Shown piece after piece: positions 11,977 to 22,203 of a stretch of DNA of 64,000 nucleotides. Both the position numbers and the translations under genes were made by a program. Origin of the DNA: Micromonospora mirobrigensis (lineage in GTDB: Bacteria > Actinomycetota > Actinomycetes > Mycobacteriales > Micromonosporaceae); the NCBI RefSeq assembly GCF_900091555.1, contig NZ_FMCX01000006.1, forward strand, positions 217,116 through 281,115, in the 5' to 3' direction. Each line of letters begins with the position of its first letter. Within the stretch, counting starts at the first letter, position 1. Under the pieces are notes generated by a model that did not search any database, was not told the DNA's origin, and worked only from the letters and a program-made list of their open reading frames with translations.

Positions 11977-14900
11977 ATGCCCGACGAAACCACCACCCGA
12001 GAGGCCGCCGTCCCGAAGCAGGCGACCGCCGACGAGGCGACGACGCTCGCCGCAGCCCCACCGGACTACTTCGGATCCGTCCCGAACTACGCCAACAGCC
12101 CGCTGCCGGTCGTGGTGGGCGGGGGCGTCCAGCCCGGCACCGGCATCCGCAAGTTCATCGACAGCCTGCCGGGCCTCGGCCCGGCGAAGGCCAACGACCT
12201 GGGCAACTACATCCCGGTCGCCACCCCGGACACCATCACCTACCCGGGCAGCGACTACTACGAGATCGGCATCCAGCAGTACACCCAGCAGACCAACCGG
12301 GACCTCCCGGCCACCCGGTTCCGCGGCTACAAGCAGCTCAACAACGGCACCGACCCCTCCGGGCACAACACGGTCACACCACCCGCCCGGCCCTACTACC
12401 TGGGGCCGGTGATCATCGCCCAGCGGAACCGGCCGGTCCGGTTCAAGCTGGTCAACCAGCTGCCCACCGGTGTGGCCGGCAACATCTTCCTGCCCGTGGA
12501 CGTCACCATCGGCGGCGCCGGGACCGGCCCGCTCAGCCCCACCGAGCTGTACACCCAGAACCGGGCCGTCCTGCACATGCACGGCTCGGAGACGCCCTGG
12601 ATCAGCGACGGGACGCCGTTGCAGTGGCTCACCCCGGCCGGTGAGGTCACGTCCTACCCGCGCGGGGCGAGCTACGCCAACGTCCCGGACATGCCCGATC
12701 CGGGGCCGGGAGCGGTGACCCTCCTCTTCCCGATGCAGCAGAGCGCCCGGATGATGTGGTTCCACGACCACACCGAGGGCACCACGCACCTGAACCCGTA
12801 CAGCGGGCAGCTGAGCTTCCTGTTCCTGCGGGACCCGGTCGAGCAGAAGCTGATCGCCGACAAGGTGATCCCCGCCGACGAGATCCCGCTGGTCGTCCAG
12901 GACAAGACCTACGTACCGGACCCTGCGCAACTGGCCGCCCAGGACCCGACCTGGGACACCGCCAACTGGGGCGGCAAGGGCAGCCTCTGGATGCCGCACG
13001 TCTACATGCCGAACCAGAACCCGTACAACGCCGCCGGGGCCAACCCGATCGGCCGGTGGGACTACGGCCCGTGGTTCTGGCCGCCGTTCACCGGCATTGA
13101 GAACGGGCCCGTGCCCAACCCGTACTACGACCCCGTCACCCGGCCCTGGGAGCCGCCTCTGCAGCCGGGCACACCGACGCCCTCGATCACCCCCGAGGCG
13201 TTCATGGACACCCCGACCATCAACGGCTGCGACTACCCCGTCCTGACGGTGCAGCCCAAGGCCTACCGGTTCCGCATCCTCAACGCCTGCAACGACCGGG
13301 CGGTGAACCTCCAGCTCTACTACGCCGCCTCGAACGGCACGATGTGGAAGCCGAACGGCACGCTCAACGACGGGAACGCCGGCGAGGTGCACATGGTGGA
13401 GGCGTGCCCGAACCCGGACTTCCCGCCGACCTGGCCGACGGACGGACGCGAGGGCGGCGTACCCGACCCGAACGCGGTCGGCCCGGACTGGATCCAGATC
13501 GGCAACGAGGGTGGCCTGCTGCCGGGCGTCGCGGTGATCCCGCCGCAGCCCATCAACTACGAGTACGACCGCCGCTCGATCACCGTGCTCAACGTCTCCG
13601 ACCACTCGTTGCTCCTCGGGCCGGCCGAGCGGGCGGACGTGATCGTCGACTTCTCCTCGGTACGGCCCGGAACCAACATCATCCTCTACAACGACGCCCC
13701 GGCCCCGATGCCCGCCTACGACACCCGGTACGACTACTACACCGGCGACCCCGATCAGACCGACTCCGGCGGCGCCCCGACCACCCAGCCCGGGTACGGC
13801 CCGAACACCCGCACGATCATGCAGATCCGGGTGGCCGGCGCGCCCTCGGCGCCGTTCAACCTGGCCCAGCTGGAGACCCGGCTGCCGCAGGCGTACGCGC
13901 AGAGCCAGCCGAAGCCGATCGTGCCGGAGGAGGCGTACAACACGGCGTTCGGCACCAGCTTCCCGAACACCTACGTCGCCATCCAGGACACCGAGATCAC
14001 CTTCACCCCGATGGGCGGCAGCGGGCCGGTCACCCTGCCGTTGCAACCGAAGGCGATCGTCGAGGACTTCGACCCGGTCTACGGCCGGATCCTCACCAAC
14101 CTCGGCGTCGAGCTGCCGCACACCACCGCCTTCACCCAGACCAGCATCCCGCTGCCGTACATCAACCCGCCCACCGAGATCCTCACCATGTCCAACCTGG
14201 CCACCCCGGTCGGCTCGGCGGGTGACGGCACCCAGCTGTGGAAGGTCACCCACAACGGGGTGGACACCCACTTCATCCACTTCCACTACTTCAACGTGCA
14301 GTTGGTCAACCGGGTCGGCTGGGACGGCGCGTACAAGCCGCCGGACGCCAACGAGGTGGGGTGGAAGGAAACCGTGCGGATGAACCCGCTCGAGGACTGC
14401 ATCGTGGCGATGCGGCCGGCCATCCCCAACCCGCTGCCGTTCAAGATCGGTGACTCGGTCCGGCTGCTCGACCCCACCCAGGTTCCCGGTACGACCAGCG
14501 GGTTCGCCCAGGTCGACCCGGAGACCGGTGACCCGCAGACCGTCGCCAACGTCCCCTACAACTTCGGGTGGGAGTACGTCTGGCACTGCCACATGGTCGA
14601 CCACGAGGACTTCGACATGATGCGGCCGATCAGCATCAAGGTCTCGCCCGACCCGCCGTTCGACCTGCGGGCGGAGCCGGCCCCCGGCTCGCCCACCATC
14701 CTGCCGGGAATCGCGGTGTACTGGAGCAACCCCGTCGACGGACCCCCGGCCACCTCCATCATCATCCAGCGGGCCACCGACCCGGGATTCACCACGGGAC
14801 TGACCGTGCTCACGCCGGCGGTCACGGCCACCGGCTACACCGACCTCGCCGTGGTGCCCGGGGTGACGTACTACTACCGGGCCCGGCGGGAGAACACCGT

Positions 14901-15525
14901 CTCCTACTCCGCCTGGTCGAACACGGCCTCCGCCTCGGTCGGGCTGTTGCCCCCGACCAACCTGACCGCCGTCCAACTGGCCGGCGTGCCGTACCGGGCG
15001 GCCCTGAACTGGAACAACAGCTCGTACAACACCAGCGCGGAGCTCCAGCGGGCCACCAACCCGACGTTCACTGCCGGGCTGACCACCGTCGCCCTGGGCC
15101 CCAACAGCACCAGCTACATCGACACCACGGTGGCGGTGGGAACCACCTACTACTACCGGGTGCGCACCGCCTATCTGGGCGTCGCGTCGCCGTGGTCCAA
15201 CACCGCGACGGTGACCATCAACGACGTTCCGGCCGTCCCTACCAACCTGGCCGGGACCGCGGTCGCGGTGGCGGGCGGCACGGCGACGGTGAACCTCACC
15301 TGGCAGGAGAGCGCGGCCAGCCAGGTCAGCGGATTTACCCTCCAGCGGGCCACCAACGTCACCTTCACCAGCGGCCTGGCGACCTTCACCCTGGCCCTCA
15401 ACGCCCGGAGCTACAGCGACACCGGCCGAGCCCGGTCCACCACGTACTACTACCGGATCCAGGCCTTCAACTCGATCGGTCCCTCCGCGTTCAGTTCGGT
15501 CATCGCGGTCACCACACCCGCCTGA
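11977..15525 (+). CDS. Large multicopper oxidase with three C-terminal fibronectin III domains
   Basis: 1182 residues. All four copper motifs are present: HMHGSETPW (about 200), WFHDHTEG (about 262), HFIHFHYFN (about 766) and WHCHMVDHEDFDMM (about 868), the last giving the type 1 Cys, His and Met ligands. The N-terminal IRKFIDSLPGLGPAKANDL followed by TYPGSDYYEI resembles a family of large bacterial oxidases. Residues about 890-1182 are three fibronectin III-like repeats, each with TYYYR and a ...SxWSN or similar end. The start is firm (GGGGAGGAG, 6 nt before ATG) and no Sec or Tat signal is visible, odd for a copper oxidase. The 258 bp upstream hold only regulatory DNA. A strong hairpin follows. 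The substrate (metal, bilirubin or phenol) cannot be told. Confidence 0.9.
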   Translation: MPDETTTREAAVPKQATADEATTLAAAPPDYFGSVPNYANSPLPVVVGGGVQPGTGIRKFIDSLPGLGPAKANDLGNYIPVATPDTITYPGSDYYEIGIQQYTQQTNRDLPATRFRGYKQLNNGTDPSGHNTVTPPARPYYLGPVIIAQRNRPVRFKLVNQLPTGVAGNIFLPVDVTIGGAGTGPLSPTELYTQNRAVLHMHGSETPWISDGTPLQWLTPAGEVTSYPRGASYANVPDMPDPGPGAVTLLFPMQQSARMMWFHDHTEGTTHLNPYSGQLSFLFLRDPVEQKLIADKVIPADEIPLVVQDKTYVPDPAQLAAQDPTWDTANWGGKGSLWMPHVYMPNQNPYNAAGANPIGRWDYGPWFWPPFTGIENGPVPNPYYDPVTRPWEPPLQPGTPTPSITPEAFMDTPTINGCDYPVLTVQPKAYRFRILNACNDRAVNLQLYYAASNGTMWKPNGTLNDGNAGEVHMVEACPNPDFPPTWPTDGREGGVPDPNAVGPDWIQIGNEGGLLPGVAVIPPQPINYEYDRRSITVLNVSDHSLLLGPAERADVIVDFSSVRPGTNIILYNDAPAPMPAYDTRYDYYTGDPDQTDSGGAPTTQPGYGPNTRTIMQIRVAGAPSAPFNLAQLETRLPQAYAQSQPKPIVPEEAYNTAFGTSFPNTYVAIQDTEITFTPMGGSGPVTLPLQPKAIVEDFDPVYGRILTNLGVELPHTTAFTQTSIPLPYINPPTEILTMSNLATPVGSAGDGTQLWKVTHNGVDTHFIHFHYFNVQLVNRVGWDGAYKPPDANEVGWKETVRMNPLEDCIVAMRPAIPNPLPFKIGDSVRLLDPTQVPGTTSGFAQVDPETGDPQTVANVPYNFGWEYVWHCHMVDHEDFDMMRPISIKVSPDPPFDLRAEPAPGSPTILPGIAVYWSNPVDGPPATSIIIQRATDPGFTTGLTVLTPAVTATGYTDLAVVPGVTYYYRARRENTVSYSAWSNTASASVGLLPPTNLTAVQLAGVPYRAALNWNNSSYNTSAELQRATNPTFTAGLTTVALGPNSTSYIDTTVAVGTTYYYRVRTAYLGVASPWSNTATVTINDVPAVPTNLAGTAVAVAGGTATVNLTWQESAASQVSGFTLQRATNVTFTSGLATFTLALNARSYSDTGRARSTTYYYRIQAFNSIGPSAFSSVIAVTTPA

Positions 15526-15539
15526 CCCCGTACCCCGGA

Positions 15540-15571
15540 GGGGGTGGCTGCCGGCCCGGGCAGCCACCCCC
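15540..15571 (+). terminator. Intrinsic terminator after the multicopper oxidase
   Basis: GGGGGTGGCTGCC pairs perfectly with GGCAGCCACCCCC around a 6-nt GGCCCG loop, 15 bp after the stop. It may also serve the convergent gene ending at 15621. Confidence 0.8.
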
Positions 15572-15620
15572 TTCGGCCGTCCCGGGGTGTCCGGTGAGCG
15601 TCGTGGCGGCTGGTCCGCGG

Positions 15621-16598
15621 TCATGGCCGCCAGCCCCGGGAGAGCAGTGCGGCACGCACCTCCTGGACGACCGCCGGGAAGTCCTGGCGCAGCCGGCGGC
15701 TGGTCACGGGCAGCACGAGCCAGCCGGCGCCCACCAGCAGGTCGAGCCGCTGCCGGTCCCGGTGTAGCTGATCGAGGTCGCTGTGCCAGGGCCTGTCGTA
15801 GTCGACGGCGACCCGCAGCTCCGGCCATGCCAGGTCGGGGTGCAGCACGATCCCGGCGGGCAGCCGGACCGGATGCCGGGCGACGGGGCGGGGCAACCCG
15901 GCGAGCACCAACCGCACCCGCAACCGGGACTCGCCCGGTGACCGGGCGCCCGGATCGGCCAGGTCGAAGACCCACCGGGCACGCGAGGCGCCAGGCCGGT
16001 CGGCGTTCTCCTCCGCCGCGTCTGCGAGCCCGCCGCGGCTGGTCAGCCCCCGAGCCAGCAGGCTGTCCACGATGCTGACGGCCCGGACCGGCTCCAACCA
16101 CGCCGCCGTCTCCCAGGCGGCCAGCGCCGGTTCGGACCGTGCGGGTGCGGGCAGCGCCGGGCCGGGCGCGACCGGCGACGGTGGTGCCTGATCAACCGAC
16201 GGCGCCGCGGCAACCAGCACCCGGGTCGCACCGGCGAGGACGAGCGGAGGCTGGAGCAGGGAGGTGTGCACGCGCAGGCCGCGCCGGCTGCGCAACGGAC
16301 TGCCGTGCGCCGCGCTGACGTGCACCTCGTCGTCGAAGCCGGCGGCGTGCTCGACGCCGTGCAGGAAGGCCGCCGACGGACCGGCGATCGGGACTCCCGG
16401 CGGGAGCCGGAGCGCCACGGCACGGCAGGCGAGCCCGTGGTCGCGTTCCAGCCGGGCGTCGGCGTACACGTCGTGGTGCAGGCGGGTCCAGGCGGAGCTG
16501 CGGAGCTGGTGGACGGTGAGCAGGCCCCGGCGGACCACGTCGGATCCCCGGAAGACCTGCCCCGTCAGGTCGGCTGGTCGGTGTGCGACAGGAGGCAT
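15621..16598 (-). CDS. AbiEi-like N-terminus with DUF559-type nuclease-fold C-terminus
   Basis: 325 residues. The N-terminal 70 (GQVFRGSDVVRRGLLTVHQ, then WTRLHHDVYADA) look like the winged-helix AbiEi antitoxin domain. The C-terminus (ESRLRVRLVLAGLPRP, then HPDLAWPELRVAVDYDRPWH) matches the Vsr/DUF559 endonuclease-like fold with Glu and Asp at the expected metal positions. A proline-rich insert lies between (about 130-150). This two-part architecture is common in actinobacterial chromosomes with no known role. No AbiEii toxin adjoins, so a toxin-antitoxin role is unsupported. Confidence 0.65.
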   Translation of the reverse strand: MPPVAHRPADLTGQVFRGSDVVRRGLLTVHQLRSSAWTRLHHDVYADARLERDHGLACRAVALRLPPGVPIAGPSAAFLHGVEHAAGFDDEVHVSAAHGSPLRSRRGLRVHTSLLQPPLVLAGATRVLVAAAPSVDQAPPSPVAPGPALPAPARSEPALAAWETAAWLEPVRAVSIVDSLLARGLTSRGGLADAAEENADRPGASRARWVFDLADPGARSPGESRLRVRLVLAGLPRPVARHPVRLPAGIVLHPDLAWPELRVAVDYDRPWHSDLDQLHRDRQRLDLLVGAGWLVLPVTSRRLRQDFPAVVQEVRAALLSRGWRP

Positions 16599-16720
16599 GC
16601 GGCCAGCCTCACCGCCGCCGTGGCGCCCCGGTAACCCCTGTGGACAGCGGGACCCCTACCGGCGCCGCGTCCCTGTGGAGAACCCTTCGCCGCATCGACG
16701 ACTGTGCTAGGGGTGCCCGG

Positions 16721-17410
16721 TCAGCCGAGGGCCTCGGCGATGGCGGTCGCGGCGGCCAGCACCCGGGCGCCCACCGTCTCGACGTCGAGCGGCGCCAGCG
16801 CCACCACCCCCACGCTCGCCTCCAGCCCCGGCACCCCGAGCACCGGCGCGGCCACCCCGTACGCCCCGGCCTGGAGCTCGCCGCTGGTGGCGACCGGCCC
16901 GGCGGCACCGGCCCGGCCGGCGAGGATGGCCCGCCCGGCGGCCCCCCGCTCCAGCGGGTGCCGGGCGCCGGTCCGGTACGCCACGTGGAACGACGTCCAG
17001 CTCGGCTCCACCACGGCCAGCGCCACCCCCTCGCCGCCCTCGACCACTGTCAGGTGGGCGGTGGCGCCGGCCAGTTCGGCGAGGTCGCGCAGCGCCGGCA
17101 GCGCCCCCTCGGCGAGCAGCGGCTGGGCCCGCCGGGCCAGGTGCAGCACGCCGGCACCGAGTCGCAGCCGACCGTCGGAGTCGCGGCGCAGCATCCCGTG
17201 CCCGGCCAGCGCGCCGACCAGCCGGTAGACGGCCGCCCTACCGATGCCGAGCCGGTTGGCGGCCTCGGTGACGGTGAGCCCGCCGGGCGCGTCCGCGACG
17301 AGGTGCAGCAGCCGCAGACCACGGTCCAGGGTCTGCGACGTCTCCCCGCCGCGGGCCACCGGTTGCCGCGCCTCGGGGACCTGCTCACCCGTACGTGCCG
17401 ACATGTCCAC
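16721..17410 (-). CDS. IclR family transcriptional regulator
   Basis: 229 residues. The N-terminal winged helix is clear (QTLDRGLRLLHLVADAP, TVTEAANRLGIGRAAVYRL). The C-terminal effector domain follows with the IclR signature region HPLERGAAGRAILAG and LEASVGVVALAPL. IclR proteins sense small carbon metabolites; the ligand here is unknown. The start is either GTG at 17410 or ATG at 17404; neither has a convincing ribosome binding site. Divergent from cysS across 63 bp. Confidence 0.85.
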   Translation of the reverse strand: MDMSARTGEQVPEARQPVARGGETSQTLDRGLRLLHLVADAPGGLTVTEAANRLGIGRAAVYRLVGALAGHGMLRRDSDGRLRLGAGVLHLARRAQPLLAEGALPALRDLAELAGATAHLTVVEGGEGVALAVVEPSWTSFHVAYRTGARHPLERGAAGRAILAGRAGAAGPVATSGELQAGAYGVAAPVLGVPGLEASVGVVALAPLDVETVGARVLAAATAIAEALG

Positions 17411-17473
17411 AGCACGCAGCGTACGACCCGGCTCCGGAGGACCGGGAAAACTACGGACGGCTACCCTTGTGAG

Positions 17474-18889
17474 GTGACGCTACGCCTGTACGACACCGCC
17501 ACCCGATCGGTGCGGGACTTCGTCCCGCGGGAAGCCGGCAAGGTGGGGGTCTACCTGTGTGGCCTCACCCTCCAGGCGCCGCCGCACATCGGTCACCTTC
17601 GCTCGGGCGTCAACTACGACGTCCTGCGTCGCTGGCTGCTCGCCAACGGCTTCGAGGTGCGCTTCATCCGCAACCTCACCGACATCGACGACAAGATCCT
17701 GGTCAAGGCGCAGGAGCAGGGCCGCCCGTTCTGGTCGATCGCGTACGCCAACGAGCAGATCCTCTCCGAGTCGTACCGCGCGTTGAACGTGCTGCCGCCG
17801 ACGTACGAGCCGCGCGCCACCGGGCACGTCCCGGAGATGCACGAGCTGATCGCCCGGCTGATCGAGACCGGGCACGCCTACCCGGCGACCGACGGCTCCG
17901 GCGACGTCTACTTCGACGTGGCCTCCTGGCCGGCGTACGGCTCGCTGTCCGGGCAGGTGCCCGAGGACATGCTGCCCGCGGGGGACGCCCCGGACCGCGG
18001 CAAGCGGGACCCACGCGACTTCGCCCTGTGGAAGGGCGTGAAGCCGGAGGAGCCGGCCGACGCGTACTGGCCGTCGCCGTGGGGGCGGGGCCGGCCCGGC
18101 TGGCACATCGAGTGCTCGGCGATGTGCTGGCGCTACCTCGGGCCCGAGTTCGACATCCACGGCGGTGGGCTGGACCTGACCTTCCCGCACCATGAGAACG
18201 AGATCGCCCAGTCCCAGGCGGCGGACCTGCCGTTCGCCCGGTACTGGGTGCACCACGGGCTGTTGAGCATCGCCGGCGCGAAGATGGGCAAGTCGGCGGG
18301 GAACGCGCTCGACCTGGCGTACGTCGCCGAGCTGGGCGTCCGGCCGGTGGAGCTGCGCTACTACTACGCCGCCGCGCACTACCGGTCCCGGATCGACTAC
18401 TCGGAGGACGCGCTCCGCGAGGCGGCCGTGGCGTACCGGCGGATCGAGGGCTTCGTGCAGCGGGCCGTCGAGCGGGTCGGCGCCGGGCAGCCCGGTGAGC
18501 TGCCGGCCGGCTTCGTGGCCGCGATGGACGACGACCTGAACACCTCCGCCGCCCTGGCCGTGTTGCACGAGGTCGTCCGGGACGGCAACACCGCGCTGGC
18601 CGCCGGCGACGATGTGACCGTCCGCACCACCCTGGCCGCCACCCGGGCGATGCTGGATATCCTCGGCGTCGACCCCCTCGACCCCGCCTGGACCGGCGGG
18701 GGCCGCGCGGACGACCTGCGCGGCGTGGTGGACTCGCTGGTCGCGCTGGCCCTGGAGCAGCGCGCCCAGGCCCGCGGCCGCAAGGACTGGGCCGCCGCCG
18801 ACGCCGTCCGCGACCAGCTCAAGCAGGCCGGCGTGGTAGTCGAGGACACCCCCCAGGGCCCCCGTTGGACTATTGGAGAGCAGGACTGA
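17474..18889 (+). CDS. cysS: Cysteinyl-tRNA synthetase
   Basis: 471-residue class I aminoacyl-tRNA synthetase charging tRNA-Cys in the cytoplasm. [10 protein letters not shown] (about 36) is the HIGH motif and KMGKSAGN (about 271) the KMSKS variant. Zinc ligands appear in [14 protein letters not shown] and FPHHENE. A DALR-type anticodon-binding C-terminus follows. The KMSKS motif and C-terminal domain argue for CysS rather than the mycothiol ligase MshC. GTG at 17474 is chosen because the family N-terminus ([15 protein letters not shown]) starts there; a TACCCT box ends 7 nt before it, so the transcript may be leaderless. The stop overlaps the rlmB start. Confidence 0.94.
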   Translation: MTLRLYDTATRSVRDFVPREAGKVGVYLCGLTLQAPPHIGHLRSGVNYDVLRRWLLANGFEVRFIRNLTDIDDKILVKAQEQGRPFWSIAYANEQILSESYRALNVLPPTYEPRATGHVPEMHELIARLIETGHAYPATDGSGDVYFDVASWPAYGSLSGQVPEDMLPAGDAPDRGKRDPRDFALWKGVKPEEPADAYWPSPWGRGRPGWHIECSAMCWRYLGPEFDIHGGGLDLTFPHHENEIAQSQAADLPFARYWVHHGLLSIAGAKMGKSAGNALDLAYVAELGVRPVELRYYYAAAHYRSRIDYSEDALREAAVAYRRIEGFVQRAVERVGAGQPGELPAGFVAAMDDDLNTSAALAVLHEVVRDGNTALAAGDDVTVRTTLAATRAMLDILGVDPLDPAWTGGGRADDLRGVVDSLVALALEQRAQARGRKDWAAADAVRDQLKQAGVVVEDTPQGPRWTIGEQD

Positions 18890-20016
18890 TGGCCGGCAAC
18901 TCGCAGCGCCGTGGCCGGCGACTGACGTCGAAGGCAGGCGCCCCGAAGGGCTCCGGAGGCAAGAACAAGGACTCCCTCGCCGGCCGGGGCAAGACCCTGC
19001 CCGCTGACGAGCGCCCCTGGCACAAGGCGTACTCGGGCACCGAGAAGCTGCCCCAGCGCACCGCCTGGAAGCAGGACAAGGAGCGCCGGGTGGCGGCCGA
19101 GGAGGGGCGCGCCCCGAAGATCGGTCAGCCGGGCACCAAGGACACCACCTGGGGCAGGGGCACCAAGGGCGTCGGCCCGGCCCGCGGCGCCACCGGCGGC
19201 CGGGGCGGCAAGCCCACCGGCCGCGGCGGGCCCCGGGTCGCCCCGGGCCGCAAGTCCAACCCGTCGAAGGACAGCCCGGAGCTGCTGGTCGGCCGGAATC
19301 CGGTGCTGGAGTCGCTGCGCGCCCAGGTGCCGGCCACCGCGCTCTACACCGCGCAGGGCATCGACATGGACGACCGGGTCAAGGAGATCATCCGGACCGC
19401 CGCCGACCGGGGCATCGCCAACCTGGAGATCAGCCGGGCCGAGCTGGACCGGATGACCGGCGGGGTGCTGCACCAGGGCGTCGGACTCCAGGTGCCGCCG
19501 TTCGCGTACGAGCCCTTCGACGACCTGGTCGGCTCCGCGCTGGAGCAGGCCGCCCCGCTGCTGGTCGCGCTGGACGGGGTCACCGACCCGCGCAACCTCG
19601 GCGCGGTCATCCGGTCGGCCGCCGCCTTCGGCGCGCAGGGTGTCTTCGTACCCGAGCGGCGGGCGGCGGGGATCACCGCGACCGCCTGGCGGACCAGCGC
19701 CGGCGCGGCCGCGCGGGTGCCGGTGGCCCAGGTCACCAACCTGACCCGGTCGCTGAAGGCATGCAAGGACGCCGGCTTCATGGTGGTCGGCCTGGACGCC
19801 GACGGCGACACCGACCTGTACGACCTGGAGGCCGCCGTCGGTCCGCTGGTCGTGGTGGTCGGCTCGGAGGGCCGCGGCCTGTCCCGCCTGGTCGGCGAGA
19901 CCTGCGACCTGACCGTGAGCATCCCGATGATCTCCGACGTGGAGTCGCTCAACGCCAGTGTCGCCGCCGCGGTCACCCTGGCCGAGGTGGCCCGCCGCCG
20001 TTCCGTGGAGGCCTGA
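18889..20016 (+). CDS. rlmB: 23S rRNA (guanosine-2'-O-)-methyltransferase RlmB / TrmH family
   Basis: 375-residue SPOUT methyltransferase modifying 23S rRNA. Residues about 130-205 are the SpoU substrate-binding domain ([14 protein letters not shown]). The SPOUT motifs are [28 protein letters not shown] and [16 protein letters not shown]. The first 125 residues are a basic, Gly-rich extension ([15 protein letters not shown]) absent from E. coli RlmB but usual in actinobacterial homologues, probably RNA-binding. ATG overlaps the cysS stop by 1 nt (TGATG), with GGAGAGCAGG upstream, so the pair is an operon. Confidence 0.9.
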   Translation: MAGNSQRRGRRLTSKAGAPKGSGGKNKDSLAGRGKTLPADERPWHKAYSGTEKLPQRTAWKQDKERRVAAEEGRAPKIGQPGTKDTTWGRGTKGVGPARGATGGRGGKPTGRGGPRVAPGRKSNPSKDSPELLVGRNPVLESLRAQVPATALYTAQGIDMDDRVKEIIRTAADRGIANLEISRAELDRMTGGVLHQGVGLQVPPFAYEPFDDLVGSALEQAAPLLVALDGVTDPRNLGAVIRSAAAFGAQGVFVPERRAAGITATAWRTSAGAAARVPVAQVTNLTRSLKACKDAGFMVVGLDADGDTDLYDLEAAVGPLVVVVGSEGRGLSRLVGETCDLTVSIPMISDVESLNASVAAAVTLAEVARRRSVEA

Positions 20017-20035
20017 CCTCCGCACCGCACGCCGT

Positions 20036-20069
20036 CGACGGGCCGTCCCCAGCCGGGGGCGGCCCGTCG
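20036..20069. terminator. Intrinsic terminator after rlmB
   Basis: CGACGGGCCG TCCCC pairs with GGGGG CGGCCCGTCG around AGCC; the 15-bp stem has one T-G wobble. It begins 20 bp after the rlmB stop. Confidence 0.8.
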
Positions 20070-20110
20070 CGCGTCGGAGCCACCGGGTCCGGCCCATCCC
20101 CGGGTACGAC

Positions 20111-20146
20111 GACAGGGGCGGCCCGCCGAAGCGGACCGCCCCTGTC
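20111..20146. terminator. Terminator of the convergent ABC ATPase gene
   Basis: GACAGGGGCGG pairs perfectly with CCGCCCCTGTC across a 14-nt loop, 14 bp beyond the end of the reverse-strand ATPase gene. With the preceding hairpin it isolates rlmB from msiK. Confidence 0.75.
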
Positions 20147-20159
20147 AGGCGTTGCTACG

Positions 20160-21251
<1,092 letters not shown>

Positions 21252-21580
21252 GGGGGTGCTTCCTTTCACCGGCAGGAACGTGCCGGACGATCCGAGTGAA
21301 GGAGCGGCCGGCACCGAAGGTGCCAGCCCACGGACGGCGCCTCGGGCAGGCCGTGGTGTCGTCCGTGTCACTGCACGGTAGTGCGCTTTGCCGGCACTGC
21401 CAAGACGAGGGACAAGGGATGGGACGGGCGGCATGCGCATACCGGTCAGTCGGGCACGGGCGGGCATCAATCCCTCCGACTCGACCCCGTCGGTCGATAC
21501 GAATCGACGTTTGCGGTGCTCCGGGGGCCTGCCGAGCGTGATTTCCGGGTCGCGGTCGCTATGCTGACGTCGACACATGC
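21252..21580. other. 329-bp non-coding spacer between msiK and tRNA-Thr
   Basis: Holds the msiK promoter (reverse strand) and, close to the tRNA, a TATGCT box at 21560-21565 about 15 nt before the tRNA's first base, a plausible -10 on the forward strand without a good -35. Short open frames here have no codon-usage or similarity support. I see no other structure. Confidence 0.6.
21375..21403 (-). promoter_or_regulatory. Housekeeping-type promoter of msiK
   Basis: Read on the reverse strand: TTGGCA (21403-21398), a 17-bp spacer, then TACCGT (21380-21375). Spacing and both hexamers fit the main vegetative sigma factor, giving a leader of about 115 nt to the ATG at 21251. Confidence 0.6.
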
Positions 21581-21657
21581 GCCCCTGTAGCTCAGCTGGC
21601 CAGAGCACTCGCCTTGTAAGCGAGATGTCGCCGGTTCGATCCCGGCCGGGGGCTCCA
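21581..21657 (+). tRNA. tRNA-Thr (anticodon UGU)
   Basis: Full cloverleaf: acceptor GCCCCTG pairs with CGGGGGC; the D arm has AGCTCAGCTGGCCAGAGC; the anticodon stem CTCGC/GCGAG holds the loop CTTGTAA with anticodon TGT; the T arm contains GGTTCGATCC. The discriminator is T and the 3' CCA is encoded (21655-21657). It reads ACA/ACG threonine codons. Confidence 0.97.
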
Positions 21658-21741
21658 ATTCCATCCGGCTTCTCGCGGCGCCGCCGGCCGTCGAACGAAG
21701 CGCTGATGGCAGGTCGTCGGTCCGGCTGCCACAGTGTCGAC

Positions 21742-22113
21742 ATGACAGACCTTCCGGCCGGGCATGTCACCACCACCGCCCCGCCCCGCGCGCTGCGGGT
21801 CCTGGTCACGGCGGTGGCGTCGCTGGTGGTCGGTCCGGTGCTGCTGCTCTACGGCTGGGTGCTCGCCTGGTTCAGCCCCGAGATCACCGGTGCCGGCCGG
21901 TGTCCCGGGGGAGTCGACGACGGCGCCCTGGTCTGGTCGGTGGCGGCCTCGACGACCGTGGCGGCGTTGCTCTGCTTCGCCGTCGCCCTGGTCCGCCTGC
22001 ACCGGGGCGGGCGCTGGTGGCCGTGGCTGGCCGCCGCGCTGGTGTTCCTGGCCGTCGGTTTCCCGGTGCTGTCCGGGGTGCCGTCCGCCGCCTGGTGCCC
22101 ACCGGCGTCCTGA
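21742..22113 (+). CDS. Small membrane protein of unknown function
   Basis: 123 residues with three likely membrane segments: LVTAVASLVVGPVLLLYGWV, ALVWSVAASTTVAALLCFAV and WWPWLAAALVFLAVGFPVL. Two Cys flank the extracytoplasmic stretches (GRCPGG, AWCPPAS). I do not recognise a family. ATG at 21742 is a choice; ATG at 21706 would add 12 residues, and the frame runs further up into the tRNA, which is not coding. A hairpin abuts the stop. Confidence 0.6.
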   Translation: MTDLPAGHVTTTAPPRALRVLVTAVASLVVGPVLLLYGWVLAWFSPEITGAGRCPGGVDDGALVWSVAASTTVAALLCFAVALVRLHRGGRWWPWLAAALVFLAVGFPVLSGVPSAAWCPPAS

Positions 22114-22131
22114 CCGGCCCGGTCGGGCCGG
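22114..22131. terminator. Compact hairpin between convergent genes
   Basis: CCGGCCCG-GT-CGGGCCGG directly follows the stop at 22113. The two-base centre means the real loop opens to at least four bases. Likely terminator for the small membrane protein gene. Confidence 0.5.
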
Positions 22132-22203
22132 CCGGTGACCCCGGTCAGCGGTGGGCGGAAGAGGCGGCGCGGAGGACGGCACCCCGCGCCGCCCCGGGCC
22201 GGC

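Noticed and set aside
11908-16101. 1397-residue reverse-strand frame antisense to the multicopper oxidase
   Set aside because: Low-complexity antisense shadow; copper motifs and FN3 domains are on the forward strand.
15621-16598. Type IV toxin-antitoxin system
   Set aside because: The AbiEi-like N-domain is fused to a nuclease-like fold and no AbiEii toxin gene adjoins; this architecture is common outside such systems.
16583-17473. N-terminal extension of cysS reaching back over the IclR gene
   Set aside because: The extra 297 residues are antisense to a recognisable IclR regulator and unlike any synthetase.
21581-21657. tRNA-Thr as an attachment site of an integrative element
   Set aside because: No integrase, no duplicated tRNA 3' end seen downstream in the window, and the flanking genes are ordinary chromosome.
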